A stretch of 64,000 bases of DNA from assembly GCA_049115575.1 (NCBI GenBank), contig JAGDZU010000001.1, positions 62,001 to 126,000 of the forward strand, read 5' to 3'. Shown here piece after piece: positions 25,201 to 34,577 of this stretch. Under the pieces are notes generated by a model. That model saw only the letters and a program-made list of their open reading frames with translations, did not search any database and had not been told where the DNA came from. The first letter of the stretch is position 1; every line of letters begins with the position of its first letter. The position numbers and the translations under genes are program-made. This DNA is from JAHEKB01 sp049115575. GTDB lineage: Bacteria > Bacteroidota > Bacteroidia > NS11-12g > UBA9320.

Positions 25201-28200
25201 TTATGCAGAAAGTGACACGGTTGAATGGGATGTAAGAGTGATAAACATTACTGCAAATTCGGCTGCAGAAAACGTTTGGATTGGTGCTCAAGTTAGCCCC
25301 AATGTGGAGTTGGTAGAAGTGATTGATCTTAAAACTAATACTCCTTTAGTTAAACAGAATGATCTGTTCTTAATAGGGCCATATGGCATACTTGAACAGA
25401 AGGACTATAGATTGAGAGCAGTATATAAATCCTGTGCAACAGACAGTGTTAAACTCGAGCTTGGTTTTGATTGCAGAGGCTATACAGACTCAATAGCAGA
25501 TTTTCCTTGTAATACTACAAGCATAAATCTCTATTATGAGCCTATTAACACAAGGCTTGAAGCCAATATTCTAGACTCCACATCTCAAGCTCATTTATGT
25601 GAAGATCAATTCTACAATATTCAAATCAGAAATACTGGAGCTCCAAAAGTGTTTGATGTCTATTTAGATATGTTGCTAAGGCCCGGTATGATTTTAAAAG
25701 ATACTGCATGGTTATTTGTGGATGGCAGGGCAGATTCCACCATGATCACCAATCCGGTTTGGATAAATGGCAATACAAAACGATGGAATATTTCTAGTCA
25801 AGACAGTCTGTTGCTCAACTTGGGTATGAATGGTGTGAAAAGCTCAGATGGTTATGTGCTCACATTAAGAGTGGTGATCAGCACGGATTGTGATTTTACC
25901 AGCTCTACTTCTTTCTTGATTAAACCTGGCGGGTATTTAAAATGTGGCACTCCAGTGAATGCTGGATTCAGCATAGGAGACCCTATTGATATAATAGGAG
26001 TGACCAAACCTTATTTTTCTTCCTTGGCTTATAAAATGAATCCATTGGAAGTCTGTGAGTTTATAGACAGCACTTATGTGTCCTTTATTAACTTAGGCCC
26101 AGATACTACCGGTCATACAGATCAGATTATTATTAGCTTGCCAGAAGGTATAACCATAGACACTAACTTCTTAAGTGTGATTAACCAAGGTCCAACATCC
26201 TACAAATACGAGTTTAAGAACGGCGAGAATGTCTTTAGTTATAAGCTGCCTTCAGGAATAACAGTTGGAGACAGTTCAGTATTCTATTTAAAGACGCAAT
26301 TATCAAATACAGAATTGTCTTGTGAAACGCAACAGATTTTTGTGCAAGCAGTTATCGAACAATCTGTGTTGTGTGTTAAAGACAGCTCTTATTGTGATAT
26401 AAATGTAGCTACCAGTTCAGTTGTTATTACCGATACAGTTAAAAAGGCAGAATATGCGCTTGCATTCGGCTCAGCTACATCTATAGCCACAGGCAATAAT
26501 GAAACTGTGAGCTTGAATTATGACATTAGCAATGTTGGCCTAAGTAAACGTATAAATGATTTACTAGTAGTTGATCTCATATTGGATCAAAATGGAAATG
26601 GTTTGGTAGATCCTGGAGATAGCCTATTGTTATCAGATAGTGTTTGGAGTGCAATATCTTCTAATTCTTCCATAAACAGAGTATTGAATTTTGATGTCTT
26701 GTCTAACAAAACCTGTGATTTGTTATTGTCTATAGATAGTACAAATTGTGCTTGTGAAACAACAGTCATTAGAATACCATTTATACAATTGCTCAATGCT
26801 GGGCCAGATACTTTGGCATGTCCTGGCGTGAGTTTCAGCATAGGTCAAGCCGGTAACGCCTTTGTAAATTACAGTTGGAACAATGGCTCATTCTTAAGTG
26901 ATTCCAACCTGAGTAGAACCGTATTTACAGGTGTGAATACTACAACTTCTCAATTGAGTATTGAAATGGTTTTACTCTCAGATAAGGGCAAGTGTTCTTC
27001 TTCAGACACTATGTATGTCACTCTAAATCCAGGTATGCAATTGAACCTGGTAGATTCTGTGAAAATGTGTAAAGGAAGTAGAGTATTAATAGGAGATCCT
27101 GTAATTGGAGGAGTGGGTACTTTAAAAGATTACGTTTGGTCCCCAATTGATAGCTTAAGTAGACCTACTGGAGTTAGAACTTATGCCAATCCTACTGTGA
27201 GTACTATGTACAAAGTTCAAATCACGGATGATTCTGCATGCGTTATCTCAGATTCAACTTACGTTGAAGTCATTGAAACACCACTTGCAGATTTTGAGCT
27301 TCGCGACACCTGTGCCAATTCATTGGTGAGCTTTAAGAACACATCTGATTTTTACAGTGAACCCGTTGACAGTGTTTTATGGACTTTTGGTTCATTAAGT
27401 TCAAGCCAATTGTATTCCCCATCAGTCTTTATAGATAGTAGCCAGTTTATGCAAATAGAGCTCTATATAGGCAATAGCCAAGGATGTTGGGATACCACTA
27501 CTAAAACTTTAGAACTATACCCACTGCCAAATGCGGCAATGGAAATTAGAGATGATTGTGAAGGGGATACTAGCCTGTTTAAAGCACTTTCTACTATAGA
27601 ATATGGCAGTCTTAATCATGAGTGGTTAATAAATGGAGATAACTTTAACTCAAATCAGCTGTTATATACCTTGCCTCTTGGAAATGCACAAGAAGTGCTA
27701 TTAAAAGTATGGTCAGATAAAGGTTGTTATGATCAGCTGAAAGATACCATTGTGCTATTTGAGAAGCCATTACTAGATATCTCGGCGGGGAATCATTGCT
27801 TTGGAGACAGTATTACAATTAGCGGCGCGCAACTGGCTAATGATGCTTTGGTTTCCTACCAATGGCTAGTAAATGGTGTAGCAGTGTCTCAAAGTCAGCA
27901 GTTCAATCATCTTATGTTGGATACAGGAATTCACAACATCTTATTCATGGCAGAAACGGCAAATTCTTGTAGAGATACCGCCGGTCTACAAGTGAAGACC
28001 AATGAATTGCCAATAAGCAATTTTGTTGGAAATGATTTATGCCTTCAAGACACCTTCTTTTATGCAGATAGATCAACAATTTCAAATGGATCAATAAGTC
28101 AAGTGTATTGGGATCTTGGTTCTGGATTTGTATTGGGAGCAGACAGTTCTTTCTATATTCCAATTAGTCAAGGGTTGATAAACTTGGGTCAGAAAGTAAT

Positions 28201-29473
28201 ATCTGATAATGGATGTTTAGATTCTAGTTATCAAAACTTTAATGTTCATTTTAGAGAAAGGGCAGATTTGATTACAAGTGGTAATTGTGTAAATGAGTTG
28301 ATCAACCTTAGAGCAAACCCATATAGTGCTGACTCTGTAAGTTCCGTTTCTTGGACTGTAGATGGGTTTGACCTCTCGGGATTGAATGTGAACTATCTAT
28401 TTCCATCTAGTGGAGTATATAATGTAAATCAAATAGTCACCACCAATAGAGGTTGTACAAGTTCCAATAATTTTAACATTACTGTAGATCCTGCTCCAAC
28501 GGCAGTTTTAGGAACAGAACTGTTTTGCAATGACAATCAGGTGAGATTCTCGAGCAATTCTACCAATAACCAATGGTCTTTAGGTGATGGCAATGTATCT
28601 AGTTTAGCCAACTTTGTTCACGATTATGCATCTGTTGGGAGCTACCCTGTTGAACTCATAGTTACTAACCAATTTGGTTGTAAAGACACTGCAACTCAAT
28701 TGGTGGTTATATCTAACATAGTGATTCCTGAATTCAGTATTGAAAACCTTTGTGAAGACGAGAAGCAGTGGGTAGTTAATTTAACATCTGGTCAGGGCGT
28801 ACCATTGTCAAAGGCGGAATTTGATATGGGTAACGGAGACTTAATTCAATCTTTTGATTCCTTTGAATATGCATATAATACAGCTGGAACATATGATGTG
28901 AAATTAACAGTAACTACTAGCACAGGTTGTGATTATGACACTTCTCAGCAGCTTGTAGTACATCCTTTACCTACAGCAGGTTTTAGTTTTAGCCCTGTAG
29001 AAGCCGATATATTCAACTCAGTGATTGTTTTTACAGACGAAAGCCAAGGGGCCGATCAATTGTGGTATTTAATAAGTGATGGTGGTAGCTATCAGATTCC
29101 GGACTTTAGCCATGAATTCCTAGATAGCGGGAGTTATAGTGTTAAGCAATGGGTGAACACTCAATTTGGTTGCTCAGATAGTATAACCAAAGAAGTTTAT
29201 ATCAGATACGCTTACAGATTGCACATTCCAAATGTGTTCACTCCAAATCAAGATGGACTGAATGAAAGCTTTAAACCAGTAGGAATCGGCTTGAAGTCCT
29301 ATGAGCTTGAAATTTATAACAGATGGGGTGAATTAATCTTCCGCTCATTGGGCCCAAATGATGCCTGGGATGGTCAAGACGCTATCCAAGGTTATTACCT
29401 TTATAACATCAGAGCCATCGACTTTGAAGACAATGTTCACAGCTATAAAGGTGGCGTGTATCTATTAAAATAG
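22262..29473 (+). CDS. Giant gliding-associated PKD/CHU_C (T9SS type B) surface protein
   Basis: 2403 residues. Signal peptide MRFITLLAVALMAQISVWGQ. Residues about 25-1480 hold many DUF11-like/beta-sandwich units with conserved wording such as VTGLEVQLDLPTGV, LNSSG-type and GDSVIMSWNS segments, with numerous cysteines. From about 1500 to 2300 there are PKD/SprB-like repeats, for example WSLGDGNVSSLANFVHDYAS and FGCKDTATQLVV. The end is a CHU_C (gliding motility-associated, T9SS type B) domain: IPNVFTPNQDGLNESFKPVG, LEIYNRWGELIFRS, AWDGQDAIQGYYLYNI, YKGGVYLLK. Such proteins are exported by T9SS, often with PorP/SprF partners, and act as long surface adhesins. It is monocistronic, divergent from the sulfur operon. 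Confidence 0.93.
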   Translation: MRFITLLAVALMAQISVWGQSKVSVTITKPSEFHLCIVSDLVDIEVRNITTGTVTGLEVQLDLPTGVQYDSNSVLGVGISEKNVSNLSKPIFSVDDLAFASSRTLSFKLKIDCSVSAFLNGGGIAQIKSITNYTGGSVNENSTALNIKQPSLQIQSISKQLYTADVGEVFVREIKLKNSGTGKIAQFELRRIYENGLIHVGTSGKTNQSSLDTFWTFLDSSDIVLQGNYDKFLDLNEEVVISDTMRVDGCNNLGTDYSVAWGCYGVFCDVKKASANVSISNKNPDIVFTPRSYTSNCLDKSTNHLQELIIYNKGDDTARQFDLHLFQSRGTGFSIYVLSEMDYNSFRTRTSLNGATSNIIPYKASNGAATGIYACLNSNSVGEAFFNLGNIAPGDSVIMSWNSISCCPTICNASVFISHRWKFESNFKDQCDKLNSTPEGWGSYGLTQSVVISKFTPTDILDGQTKRLEYSFSNGYLLRPRASSQLTVELVLPSGLSHSLLKSDIEFRHPNGSNWQPDYFSSNGDTVRAFFNGVPKVTLTRGELLIDIKGDCGSGSGNKDVTYDFTLKYNPDTTCSSNCAYKVYCTTDKIKVHCATSCSAGLHFNDFEAKRVNYGLPDANNDGIADASGNIDLDKIKTHKVMVGDTLVTTFRADVGNAGSITNWYHGKATSKVTFGSYLKVEDVRIKIYRNSGLLFNCNNIIYSSTTVGTTQTFTFDIGYTNLTNSGCVTYSTFSYLSVDSIELEVTYVVDQNPGNAERQMYFDNDFYLSSVASPTSSQKYQCDSFSAKMSLIGYYFTNYGRNLINASGCSDFYANQNFYLSVGRCCTNYGGGNIFPYEYRPWAKLNEIIFNKPAGFDVKNGRFIQYRTAGTGAVGTQRIDTISPSTVSPTSINYRTDSLYEDLGGPILISDDGFHGTFTATLEANCLAQSGAHSLEYGFVFEKLAVLGGGLDTLYSNAQDDQVNYAKPEFNIIPKDPYIYAESDTVEWDVRVINITANSAAENVWIGAQVSPNVELVEVIDLKTNTPLVKQNDLFLIGPYGILEQKDYRLRAVYKSCATDSVKLELGFDCRGYTDSIADFPCNTTSINLYYEPINTRLEANILDSTSQAHLCEDQFYNIQIRNTGAPKVFDVYLDMLLRPGMILKDTAWLFVDGRADSTMITNPVWINGNTKRWNISSQDSLLLNLGMNGVKSSDGYVLTLRVVISTDCDFTSSTSFLIKPGGYLKCGTPVNAGFSIGDPIDIIGVTKPYFSSLAYKMNPLEVCEFIDSTYVSFINLGPDTTGHTDQIIISLPEGITIDTNFLSVINQGPTSYKYEFKNGENVFSYKLPSGITVGDSSVFYLKTQLSNTELSCETQQIFVQAVIEQSVLCVKDSSYCDINVATSSVVITDTVKKAEYALAFGSATSIATGNNETVSLNYDISNVGLSKRINDLLVVDLILDQNGNGLVDPGDSLLLSDSVWSAISSNSSINRVLNFDVLSNKTCDLLLSIDSTNCACETTVIRIPFIQLLNAGPDTLACPGVSFSIGQAGNAFVNYSWNNGSFLSDSNLSRTVFTGVNTTTSQLSIEMVLLSDKGKCSSSDTMYVTLNPGMQLNLVDSVKMCKGSRVLIGDPVIGGVGTLKDYVWSPIDSLSRPTGVRTYANPTVSTMYKVQITDDSACVISDSTYVEVIETPLADFELRDTCANSLVSFKNTSDFYSEPVDSVLWTFGSLSSSQLYSPSVFIDSSQFMQIELYIGNSQGCWDTTTKTLELYPLPNAAMEIRDDCEGDTSLFKALSTIEYGSLNHEWLINGDNFNSNQLLYTLPLGNAQEVLLKVWSDKGCYDQLKDTIVLFEKPLLDISAGNHCFGDSITISGAQLANDALVSYQWLVNGVAVSQSQQFNHLMLDTGIHNILFMAETANSCRDTAGLQVKTNELPISNFVGNDLCLQDTFFYADRSTISNGSISQVYWDLGSGFVLGADSSFYIPISQGLINLGQKVISDNGCLDSSYQNFNVHFRERADLITSGNCVNELINLRANPYSADSVSSVSWTVDGFDLSGLNVNYLFPSSGVYNVNQIVTTNRGCTSSNNFNITVDPAPTAVLGTELFCNDNQVRFSSNSTNNQWSLGDGNVSSLANFVHDYASVGSYPVELIVTNQFGCKDTATQLVVISNIVIPEFSIENLCEDEKQWVVNLTSGQGVPLSKAEFDMGNGDLIQSFDSFEYAYNTAGTYDVKLTVTTSTGCDYDTSQQLVVHPLPTAGFSFSPVEADIFNSVIVFTDESQGADQLWYLISDGGSYQIPDFSHEFLDSGSYSVKQWVNTQFGCSDSITKEVYIRYAYRLHIPNVFTPNQDGLNESFKPVGIGLKSYELEIYNRWGELIFRSLGPNDAWDGQDAIQGYYLYNIRAIDFEDNVHSYKGGVYLLK

Positions 29474-29536
29474 AATTTAGACTCATTTCATGTTGATTAA
29501 TAAGTTGTAGCAAGGCTGTTTTTTACAGATAAGTCC

Positions 29537-29544
29537 TATTTTTG
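29537..29544 (+). promoter_or_regulatory. -7 promoter element (TATTTTTG) of hppA
   Basis: Exact TAnnTTTG match 17 bases before the ATG at 29562. A weak CTG at 29516-29518 stands at the -33 position with an 18-base spacer. Confidence 0.5.
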
Positions 29545-29561
29545 CGCCCTTTAAAATTACT

Positions 29562-31868
29562 ATGAAAGAGAATTTGATTTACATCTTGCCAATCTTCGGA
29601 GTTATTGGACTGATAGTCATGGCTTTAAAAGCCAGATGGGTGAACAAACAAGACGCTGGAGAGGAGAAAATGCAAACCCTTGCAAACTACGTTAAAGAGG
29701 GAGCATTGGCATTTCTTAAAGCGGAATACAGAATCTTAGCAATATTTGTTGTGATAGCGGGTGCATTATTAGCACTACTTTCTACTTATGTTGAAACTAC
29801 ACATTGGTTTATTGTAATTGCATTTGTAGTTGGAGCCGTGTTTTCTGCTGTTGCCGGAAATATTGGAATGAGAATTGCAACTTCTGCCAATGTTCGAACT
29901 ACTCAGGCAGCTCGAACTAGTTTACCTCAAGCACTCAAAGTTTCTTTTAACGGAGGAACAGTAATGGGTTTAGGTGTTGCAGGACTTGCAGTATTTGGTC
30001 TAAGTGCCATTTTTGCAATGCTTTTTGGGCATTTTGTAACCGGTGGAAATTTCTATGATGAAATGACCATCGTTCTTGAAACCCTAGCTGGATTTTCTCT
30101 AGGTGCGGAGTCTATTGCACTTTTTGCTAGAGTAGGTGGAGGAATTTATACTAAAGCAGCTGATGTTGGAGCGGATCTTGTTGGTAAAGTAGAAGCTGGT
30201 ATTCCAGAAGATGATCCAAGAAACCCTGCTACCATAGCAGATAATGTTGGTGACAACGTAGGTGACGTTGCAGGTATGGGTGCCGATCTTTTCGGTTCAT
30301 ATGTGGCTACAGTTCTTGCATCTATGGTGTTAGGAAACTATATAGTAAAAGACATGGCTGAAAACGGTCAGGTGCTGGATAATTTTACGGGTACAGGTCC
30401 AATTTTACTTCCAATAGTAATTGCCGCAATAGGAATCATTTTTTCTATTGTAGGTACCTTCTTCATAAAAATTAAGTCTAACGAGGCCAAAGAAGCGGAT
30501 GTTCAAAGAGCATTGAACATTGGTAATTGGGTTGCTTTAGGTCTTACAGCTTTTGCGGGTTATTTCGTGATAGATATGATGTTACCAGAAGTACTTCAAA
30601 TGAAATTCTTTGGAGAAGATGGAGCTAGAGTTGTTCCAAGAATTAATATTTTCTACGCAACACTTATAGGTCTTGCAGTTGGAGGTTTAATTTCATTCTT
30701 TACAGAATACTACACTGGACTGGGTAAAAAGCCAGTTTTAAATATTGTAAAAAATTCATCCACTGGAGCAGCCACTAACATAATTGCTGGTTTGGCTACT
30801 GGGATGATTTCTACTTTTTCATCAGTTCTGTTATTCGCAGCTGCTATTTGGGCTTCTTATGCTTTTGCTGGTTTTTATGGTGTAGCTATTGCAGCTAGTG
30901 CAATGATGGCAACAACAGCTATGCAATTAGCAATAGACGCATTTGGACCAATTGCCGATAACGCTGGCGGTATAGCTGAAATGAGTGAGCTTCCAGAAGA
31001 GGTAAGAGGAAGAACTGATATTTTAGACTCTGTAGGAAATACAACAGCTGCTGTTGGTAAAGGATTTGCAATTGCATCTGCTGCACTTACGGCTCTGGCC
31101 TTGTTCGCCGCATACGTAACCTTTACGGGCATAGATGGTATTAATATATTTAAAGCACCTGTGCTATCTGCTCTCTTTGTAGGGGGAATGGTGCCTGTGG
31201 TCTTTTCGGCATTAGCTATGCAGAGTGTTGGTAAAGCAGCCATGGAGATGGTGAAAGAGGTAAGAAGACAATTCAAGGAAATTCCAGGAATTATGGAAGG
31301 AACTGGAGAGCCAGAATATGGTAAATGTGTAGATATTTCTACCAAAGCCGCATTAAAAGAAATGATGCTCCCTGGTGCTCTAACAATCCTCAGCCCTTTA
31401 TTGGTAGCTTTCTTAACCGGATTCTTTACAGGAGACTGGCTATTAGCTGCCGAAGTATTAGGTGGTTATATGGCTGGTGTATGTGTGAGTGGAGTTCTTT
31501 GGGCTATTTTCCAGAATAATGCTGGTGGAGCTTGGGACAACGCCAAGAAGTCTTTTGAGGCGGGTGTTGAAATAGATGGTGAAATGACGTTCAAAGGTTC
31601 AGAAGCTCATAAAGCAGCCGTTACTGGTGACACTGTTGGAGATCCTTTTAAGGATACTTCAGGACCGTCAATGAACATTTTAATCAAATTAACATGTCTT
31701 GTTGGACTAGTGATTGCTCCAATATTGCACCAAAAGGCTATGGAGAGCAAATTGACTGTTAATAACGGAAGTGAGAATAATATTATCTTCGTAGAACCCG
31801 TTAGCCAGTCAGAAACACCTTCTTGCTGTGCAGACAAGGGAATGATGGAAGACATTAAAGCGCTCTAA
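29562..31868 (+). CDS. hppA: Membrane-bound K+-dependent ion-pumping pyrophosphatase
   Basis: 768 residues with about 16 membrane spans. Uses pyrophosphate hydrolysis to pump H+ and/or Na+ out of the cytoplasm. The substrate-binding signature is complete: GGGIYTKAADVGADLVGKVE, IPEDDPRNPATIADNVGDNV and GDVAGMGADLFGSY. The motif GNTTAAVGKGFA has Ala where K+-independent enzymes carry Lys, marking the K+-dependent class; Na+ versus H+ specificity cannot be told by eye. Beyond the last span is a polar tail of about 45 residues with CC (SETPSCCADKGMMED). Two L,D-transpeptidase genes follow. Confidence 0.96.
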   Translation: MKENLIYILPIFGVIGLIVMALKARWVNKQDAGEEKMQTLANYVKEGALAFLKAEYRILAIFVVIAGALLALLSTYVETTHWFIVIAFVVGAVFSAVAGNIGMRIATSANVRTTQAARTSLPQALKVSFNGGTVMGLGVAGLAVFGLSAIFAMLFGHFVTGGNFYDEMTIVLETLAGFSLGAESIALFARVGGGIYTKAADVGADLVGKVEAGIPEDDPRNPATIADNVGDNVGDVAGMGADLFGSYVATVLASMVLGNYIVKDMAENGQVLDNFTGTGPILLPIVIAAIGIIFSIVGTFFIKIKSNEAKEADVQRALNIGNWVALGLTAFAGYFVIDMMLPEVLQMKFFGEDGARVVPRINIFYATLIGLAVGGLISFFTEYYTGLGKKPVLNIVKNSSTGAATNIIAGLATGMISTFSSVLLFAAAIWASYAFAGFYGVAIAASAMMATTAMQLAIDAFGPIADNAGGIAEMSELPEEVRGRTDILDSVGNTTAAVGKGFAIASAALTALALFAAYVTFTGIDGINIFKAPVLSALFVGGMVPVVFSALAMQSVGKAAMEMVKEVRRQFKEIPGIMEGTGEPEYGKCVDISTKAALKEMMLPGALTILSPLLVAFLTGFFTGDWLLAAEVLGGYMAGVCVSGVLWAIFQNNAGGAWDNAKKSFEAGVEIDGEMTFKGSEAHKAAVTGDTVGDPFKDTSGPSMNILIKLTCLVGLVIAPILHQKAMESKLTVNNGSENNIIFVEPVSQSETPSCCADKGMMEDIKAL

Positions 31869-31905
31869 GATTCTTAGAACAAGTAAACATATTGACCAAA
31901 TAAAG

Positions 31906-32688
31906 GTGAGATCTACTACTTCAAAGTTCAATCTTCAAAACTTTGCCAAAGTATGCATGATCAGCTTCTTTTTGCTAGCGAACTCAGCATTTACCAGCGT
32001 GGTAGATGACGAAAGCTCTAGCCCAAAAAGATTAATCACCTTAACATCAGACGAGTTTTCGAGATATACTTCTTTGGTATACCACCACTTAAGTTTTGAT
32101 AAAGATACCTTAGACTATGAGGTGTTGCACAAGGCTTTAAAGGGATATACATACTTGAAAGCAACAGATCAATTAGAGAATGACCGCTATTTAACGGTTA
32201 TTGATTTCACCCAATACTGTAACGATAAAAGGCTATGGGTAATTGACCTTCAAGAAAAGAAAGTCATCTTTAATGAGTTGGTTGCTCATGGAAGGAGGTC
32301 TGGAAGTTCTTTTGCAAACACCTTTAGCAATCAGCATCGATCCAATAAAAGCTCATTGGGATTCTATATAACGGGTGGAACATATCAAGGCAGAAATGGA
32401 CTTTCGCTTAAATTGAATGGTATAGAAAAGCGCTTTAATAGCAATGCATTTTCTAGAGGAATAGTGATTCATGGAGCGAATTATGTAAATAATCGTTTCG
32501 TAGACAACAACGAAAGAATTGGAAGGAGTTTTGGCTGCCCGGCAGTTGATGCCAAGGTAAATAGGGAATTGGTAAGTATTCTAAAAGGAGGGAGCTGCTT
32601 GTTTGTTTATCACAGCTCACCCTATTACAATGCTCAATCCTATTTGGTTAATGCAGACTTATATATTCCTGCTGAAGAATTAAAATAA
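31906..32688 (+). CDS. Murein L,D-transpeptidase catalytic domain protein (YkuD_2 type)
   Basis: 260 residues from a GTG at 31906; an ATG at 31954 would remove the basic n-region of the signal peptide (SKFNLQNFAKVCMISFFLLA), so GTG is preferred. The catalytic region reads LWVIDLQEKKVIFNELVAHG, GFYITGGTYQGRNG, IVIHGANY near residue 187 and GRSFGCPAVD with the nucleophile Cys near residue 210. This family forms or edits 3-3 peptidoglycan cross-links, or anchors proteins, in the periplasm. It begins 37 bases after hppA and is followed 17 bases later by another L,D-transpeptidase. Confidence 0.85.
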   Translation: MRSTTSKFNLQNFAKVCMISFFLLANSAFTSVVDDESSSPKRLITLTSDEFSRYTSLVYHHLSFDKDTLDYEVLHKALKGYTYLKATDQLENDRYLTVIDFTQYCNDKRLWVIDLQEKKVIFNELVAHGRRSGSSFANTFSNQHRSNKSSLGFYITGGTYQGRNGLSLKLNGIEKRFNSNAFSRGIVIHGANYVNNRFVDNNERIGRSFGCPAVDAKVNRELVSILKGGSCLFVYHSSPYYNAQSYLVNADLYIPAEELK

Positions 32689-32705
32689 AGCACAAGGCAT
32701 ATTTC

Positions 32706-34517
32706 ATGCGAAAGATGCTTCTTCATATATCGGCTGTAGTATTCATCTTTCTTCTCAGCTCTTGCGGTAAGAATAAGAAGGTAGTTACAGAATCAGAACT
32801 CGTATTACATCCAGATACAGTTTCAACCTATGTAAAGAATATCCTAAATACGGAAACCCAGCTTCTGTGCAAACACAATTTGAAGTATTTAGATACTCTT
32901 GGAAGCTATTATCAAGACAGAGCATTTGAGACTATCTGGTGGAAGGCCATCACTGGCGATTCTGCATCATGGGCAGATATTCAAAGCGATATACTGTATA
33001 GTAAATCTCATGGCTTAGACGAGCGATTCTATTACTATTCAGTTATAGACTACTATAGAAATGAGTTAAAGACCTTGAAAAATGCAGATAGCATTTACAA
33101 TCTAATTGCAGAGCTTGATATCTTAATTTCCCATGCATATGTACATATGTATAACGACATCGCCACGGGCAGAACCTCACCGAAGGAATTGTATGGATAT
33201 ACTTATATGCTTCCCAAGAAAAAGCAAGATAAGCTCGATTGGGAGAGCTATTTGGGGAAAAAGAAAAAGAAAAAAATCCTGGATAAGATTCATGCCAATG
33301 ATACAGTCTACAATTACCTCAGAGACCTTTTGGCGGTATATGAAGGTGAATTGGCTCAAGAGCAAGATCATCCTATTGATTTCAATGAATACCCTAAAAT
33401 TGAGCCAGGAGATACAGCAGAAGTTATTCCATTAATCATTGAAAAGCTAAAGAGCAATCTTGAGCCAGATAGCTCAATACTAAATGTTCAAAAATCTAAC
33501 ATCTATAACGAAGATTTAGCAAGCGCAATAAAAACGCTTCAAGAAAAATACAATTTGGCCGCAGATGGTATCATGGGTTTCAAAACTTATAGAGTTATCA
33601 ATTCTACCGCTAATGAGCGGATCAATCAGATTAAGGCCAATTTAGAACGAGAAAGATGGTTTAGCAGACCAGACCCAAAGGATGCTCCTTTTATATATGT
33701 TAATCTGCCGAATTATCGGGTTTACCTCTACTATGAGGACAGTGTAAAGGATATGGCAGTCTGCATTGGTAAAAACCTACCTGATAACTATGACGAAATG
33801 GTAGTTCAGTATTCTGATTCGGGATGGTTAGGGAAATTGCCAAAAGATATGGAGACTCCTCAAATCTCTGCTAAAGTGAGCATAGTGGTTATTAACCCAA
33901 CCTGGACAGTACCTAAAAGTATTATAAAGAATGAGATGTACTGGCAAATGAGGAGAGACCCTACTTATTTGAGCAGAAATAATTATGTGGTGTATGACGG
34001 TGATTCTCTTCTTGACAGTGAAAGTATTGATTGGTCTAGATTCAAGCCAAATACGGTGCCTTATAGAATAGTTCAGGTTCCCGGAGATTTTAATGCTCTA
34101 GGCCACGTGAAGTATATTTTCTGGAATGCCTTTGACATCTTTATGCACGATACACCACAGAAGTCTAAGTTTAAATTGCCTCAAAGAGCAGTAAGTCACG
34201 GATGCGTTAGATTAGAAGATCCACTCTTATTTGGAGAATATGTAATGCAAGCTTCTAGAAAGTATGATTCTGATGATTTTAGGATTATGATGGGCTATGA
34301 GCCATTAGACGAGGATAGACTTGAAGATTACGACCCTGAAGATACTACTGCAGCTATTCAACCAGTGGACACCACTTTTCAAATTCGCTTGCATAAACCT
34401 ATCCCAATCTATATGGATTATAGAACTATCTTCTTTAATTCAGAGGGAGAAGCCACTTTCTGTTATGATATTTACGATAGGAATAAATACATTCTACGTA
34501 GAATGGACGAGTATTAA
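32706..34517 (+). CDS. L,D-transpeptidase of the YcbB/LdtD type, lipoprotein
   Basis: 603 residues. Lipoprotein signal HISAVVFIFLLSSC with Cys near residue 20. An N-terminal scaffold domain (about 40-250) precedes a peptidoglycan-binding helix bundle (DLASAIKTLQEKYNLAADG and IMGFKTYRVIN) and the catalytic domain: IYVNLPNYRVYLYYED, VVINPTWTVPKSI, HVKYIFWNAFDIFMHDTP and SHGCVRLEDP with the catalytic Cys near residue 499. It forms 3-3 cross-links between diaminopimelate residues. An acidic C-terminal extension of about 60 residues follows the catalytic motif. Co-directional with the YkuD_2 gene 17 bases upstream. Confidence 0.92.
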   Translation: MRKMLLHISAVVFIFLLSSCGKNKKVVTESELVLHPDTVSTYVKNILNTETQLLCKHNLKYLDTLGSYYQDRAFETIWWKAITGDSASWADIQSDILYSKSHGLDERFYYYSVIDYYRNELKTLKNADSIYNLIAELDILISHAYVHMYNDIATGRTSPKELYGYTYMLPKKKQDKLDWESYLGKKKKKKILDKIHANDTVYNYLRDLLAVYEGELAQEQDHPIDFNEYPKIEPGDTAEVIPLIIEKLKSNLEPDSSILNVQKSNIYNEDLASAIKTLQEKYNLAADGIMGFKTYRVINSTANERINQIKANLERERWFSRPDPKDAPFIYVNLPNYRVYLYYEDSVKDMAVCIGKNLPDNYDEMVVQYSDSGWLGKLPKDMETPQISAKVSIVVINPTWTVPKSIIKNEMYWQMRRDPTYLSRNNYVVYDGDSLLDSESIDWSRFKPNTVPYRIVQVPGDFNALGHVKYIFWNAFDIFMHDTPQKSKFKLPQRAVSHGCVRLEDPLLFGEYVMQASRKYDSDDFRIMMGYEPLDEDRLEDYDPEDTTAAIQPVDTTFQIRLHKPIPIYMDYRTIFFNSEGEATFCYDIYDRNKYILRRMDEY

Positions 34518-34543
34518 AAAAAAGGGCCCCTTCCGGAGCCCTA
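34514..34543 (-). terminator. Rho-independent terminator of the ECF sigma factor operon
   Basis: On the minus strand GGGCTCC pairs with GGGGCCC (one G-T pair) around a GGAA tetraloop, followed by eight T residues ending at the stop codon region of the convergent L,D-transpeptidase gene. On the plus strand there is no T-run after the stem. Confidence 0.85.
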
Positions 34544-34577
34544 ACTAAAAACGCATACTAAAAGCTAAGTTAAATTC

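Noticed and set aside
30875..31345. 156-codon minus-strand frame opposite hppA
   Set aside because: Antisense to a strongly conserved gene, no signature of its own.
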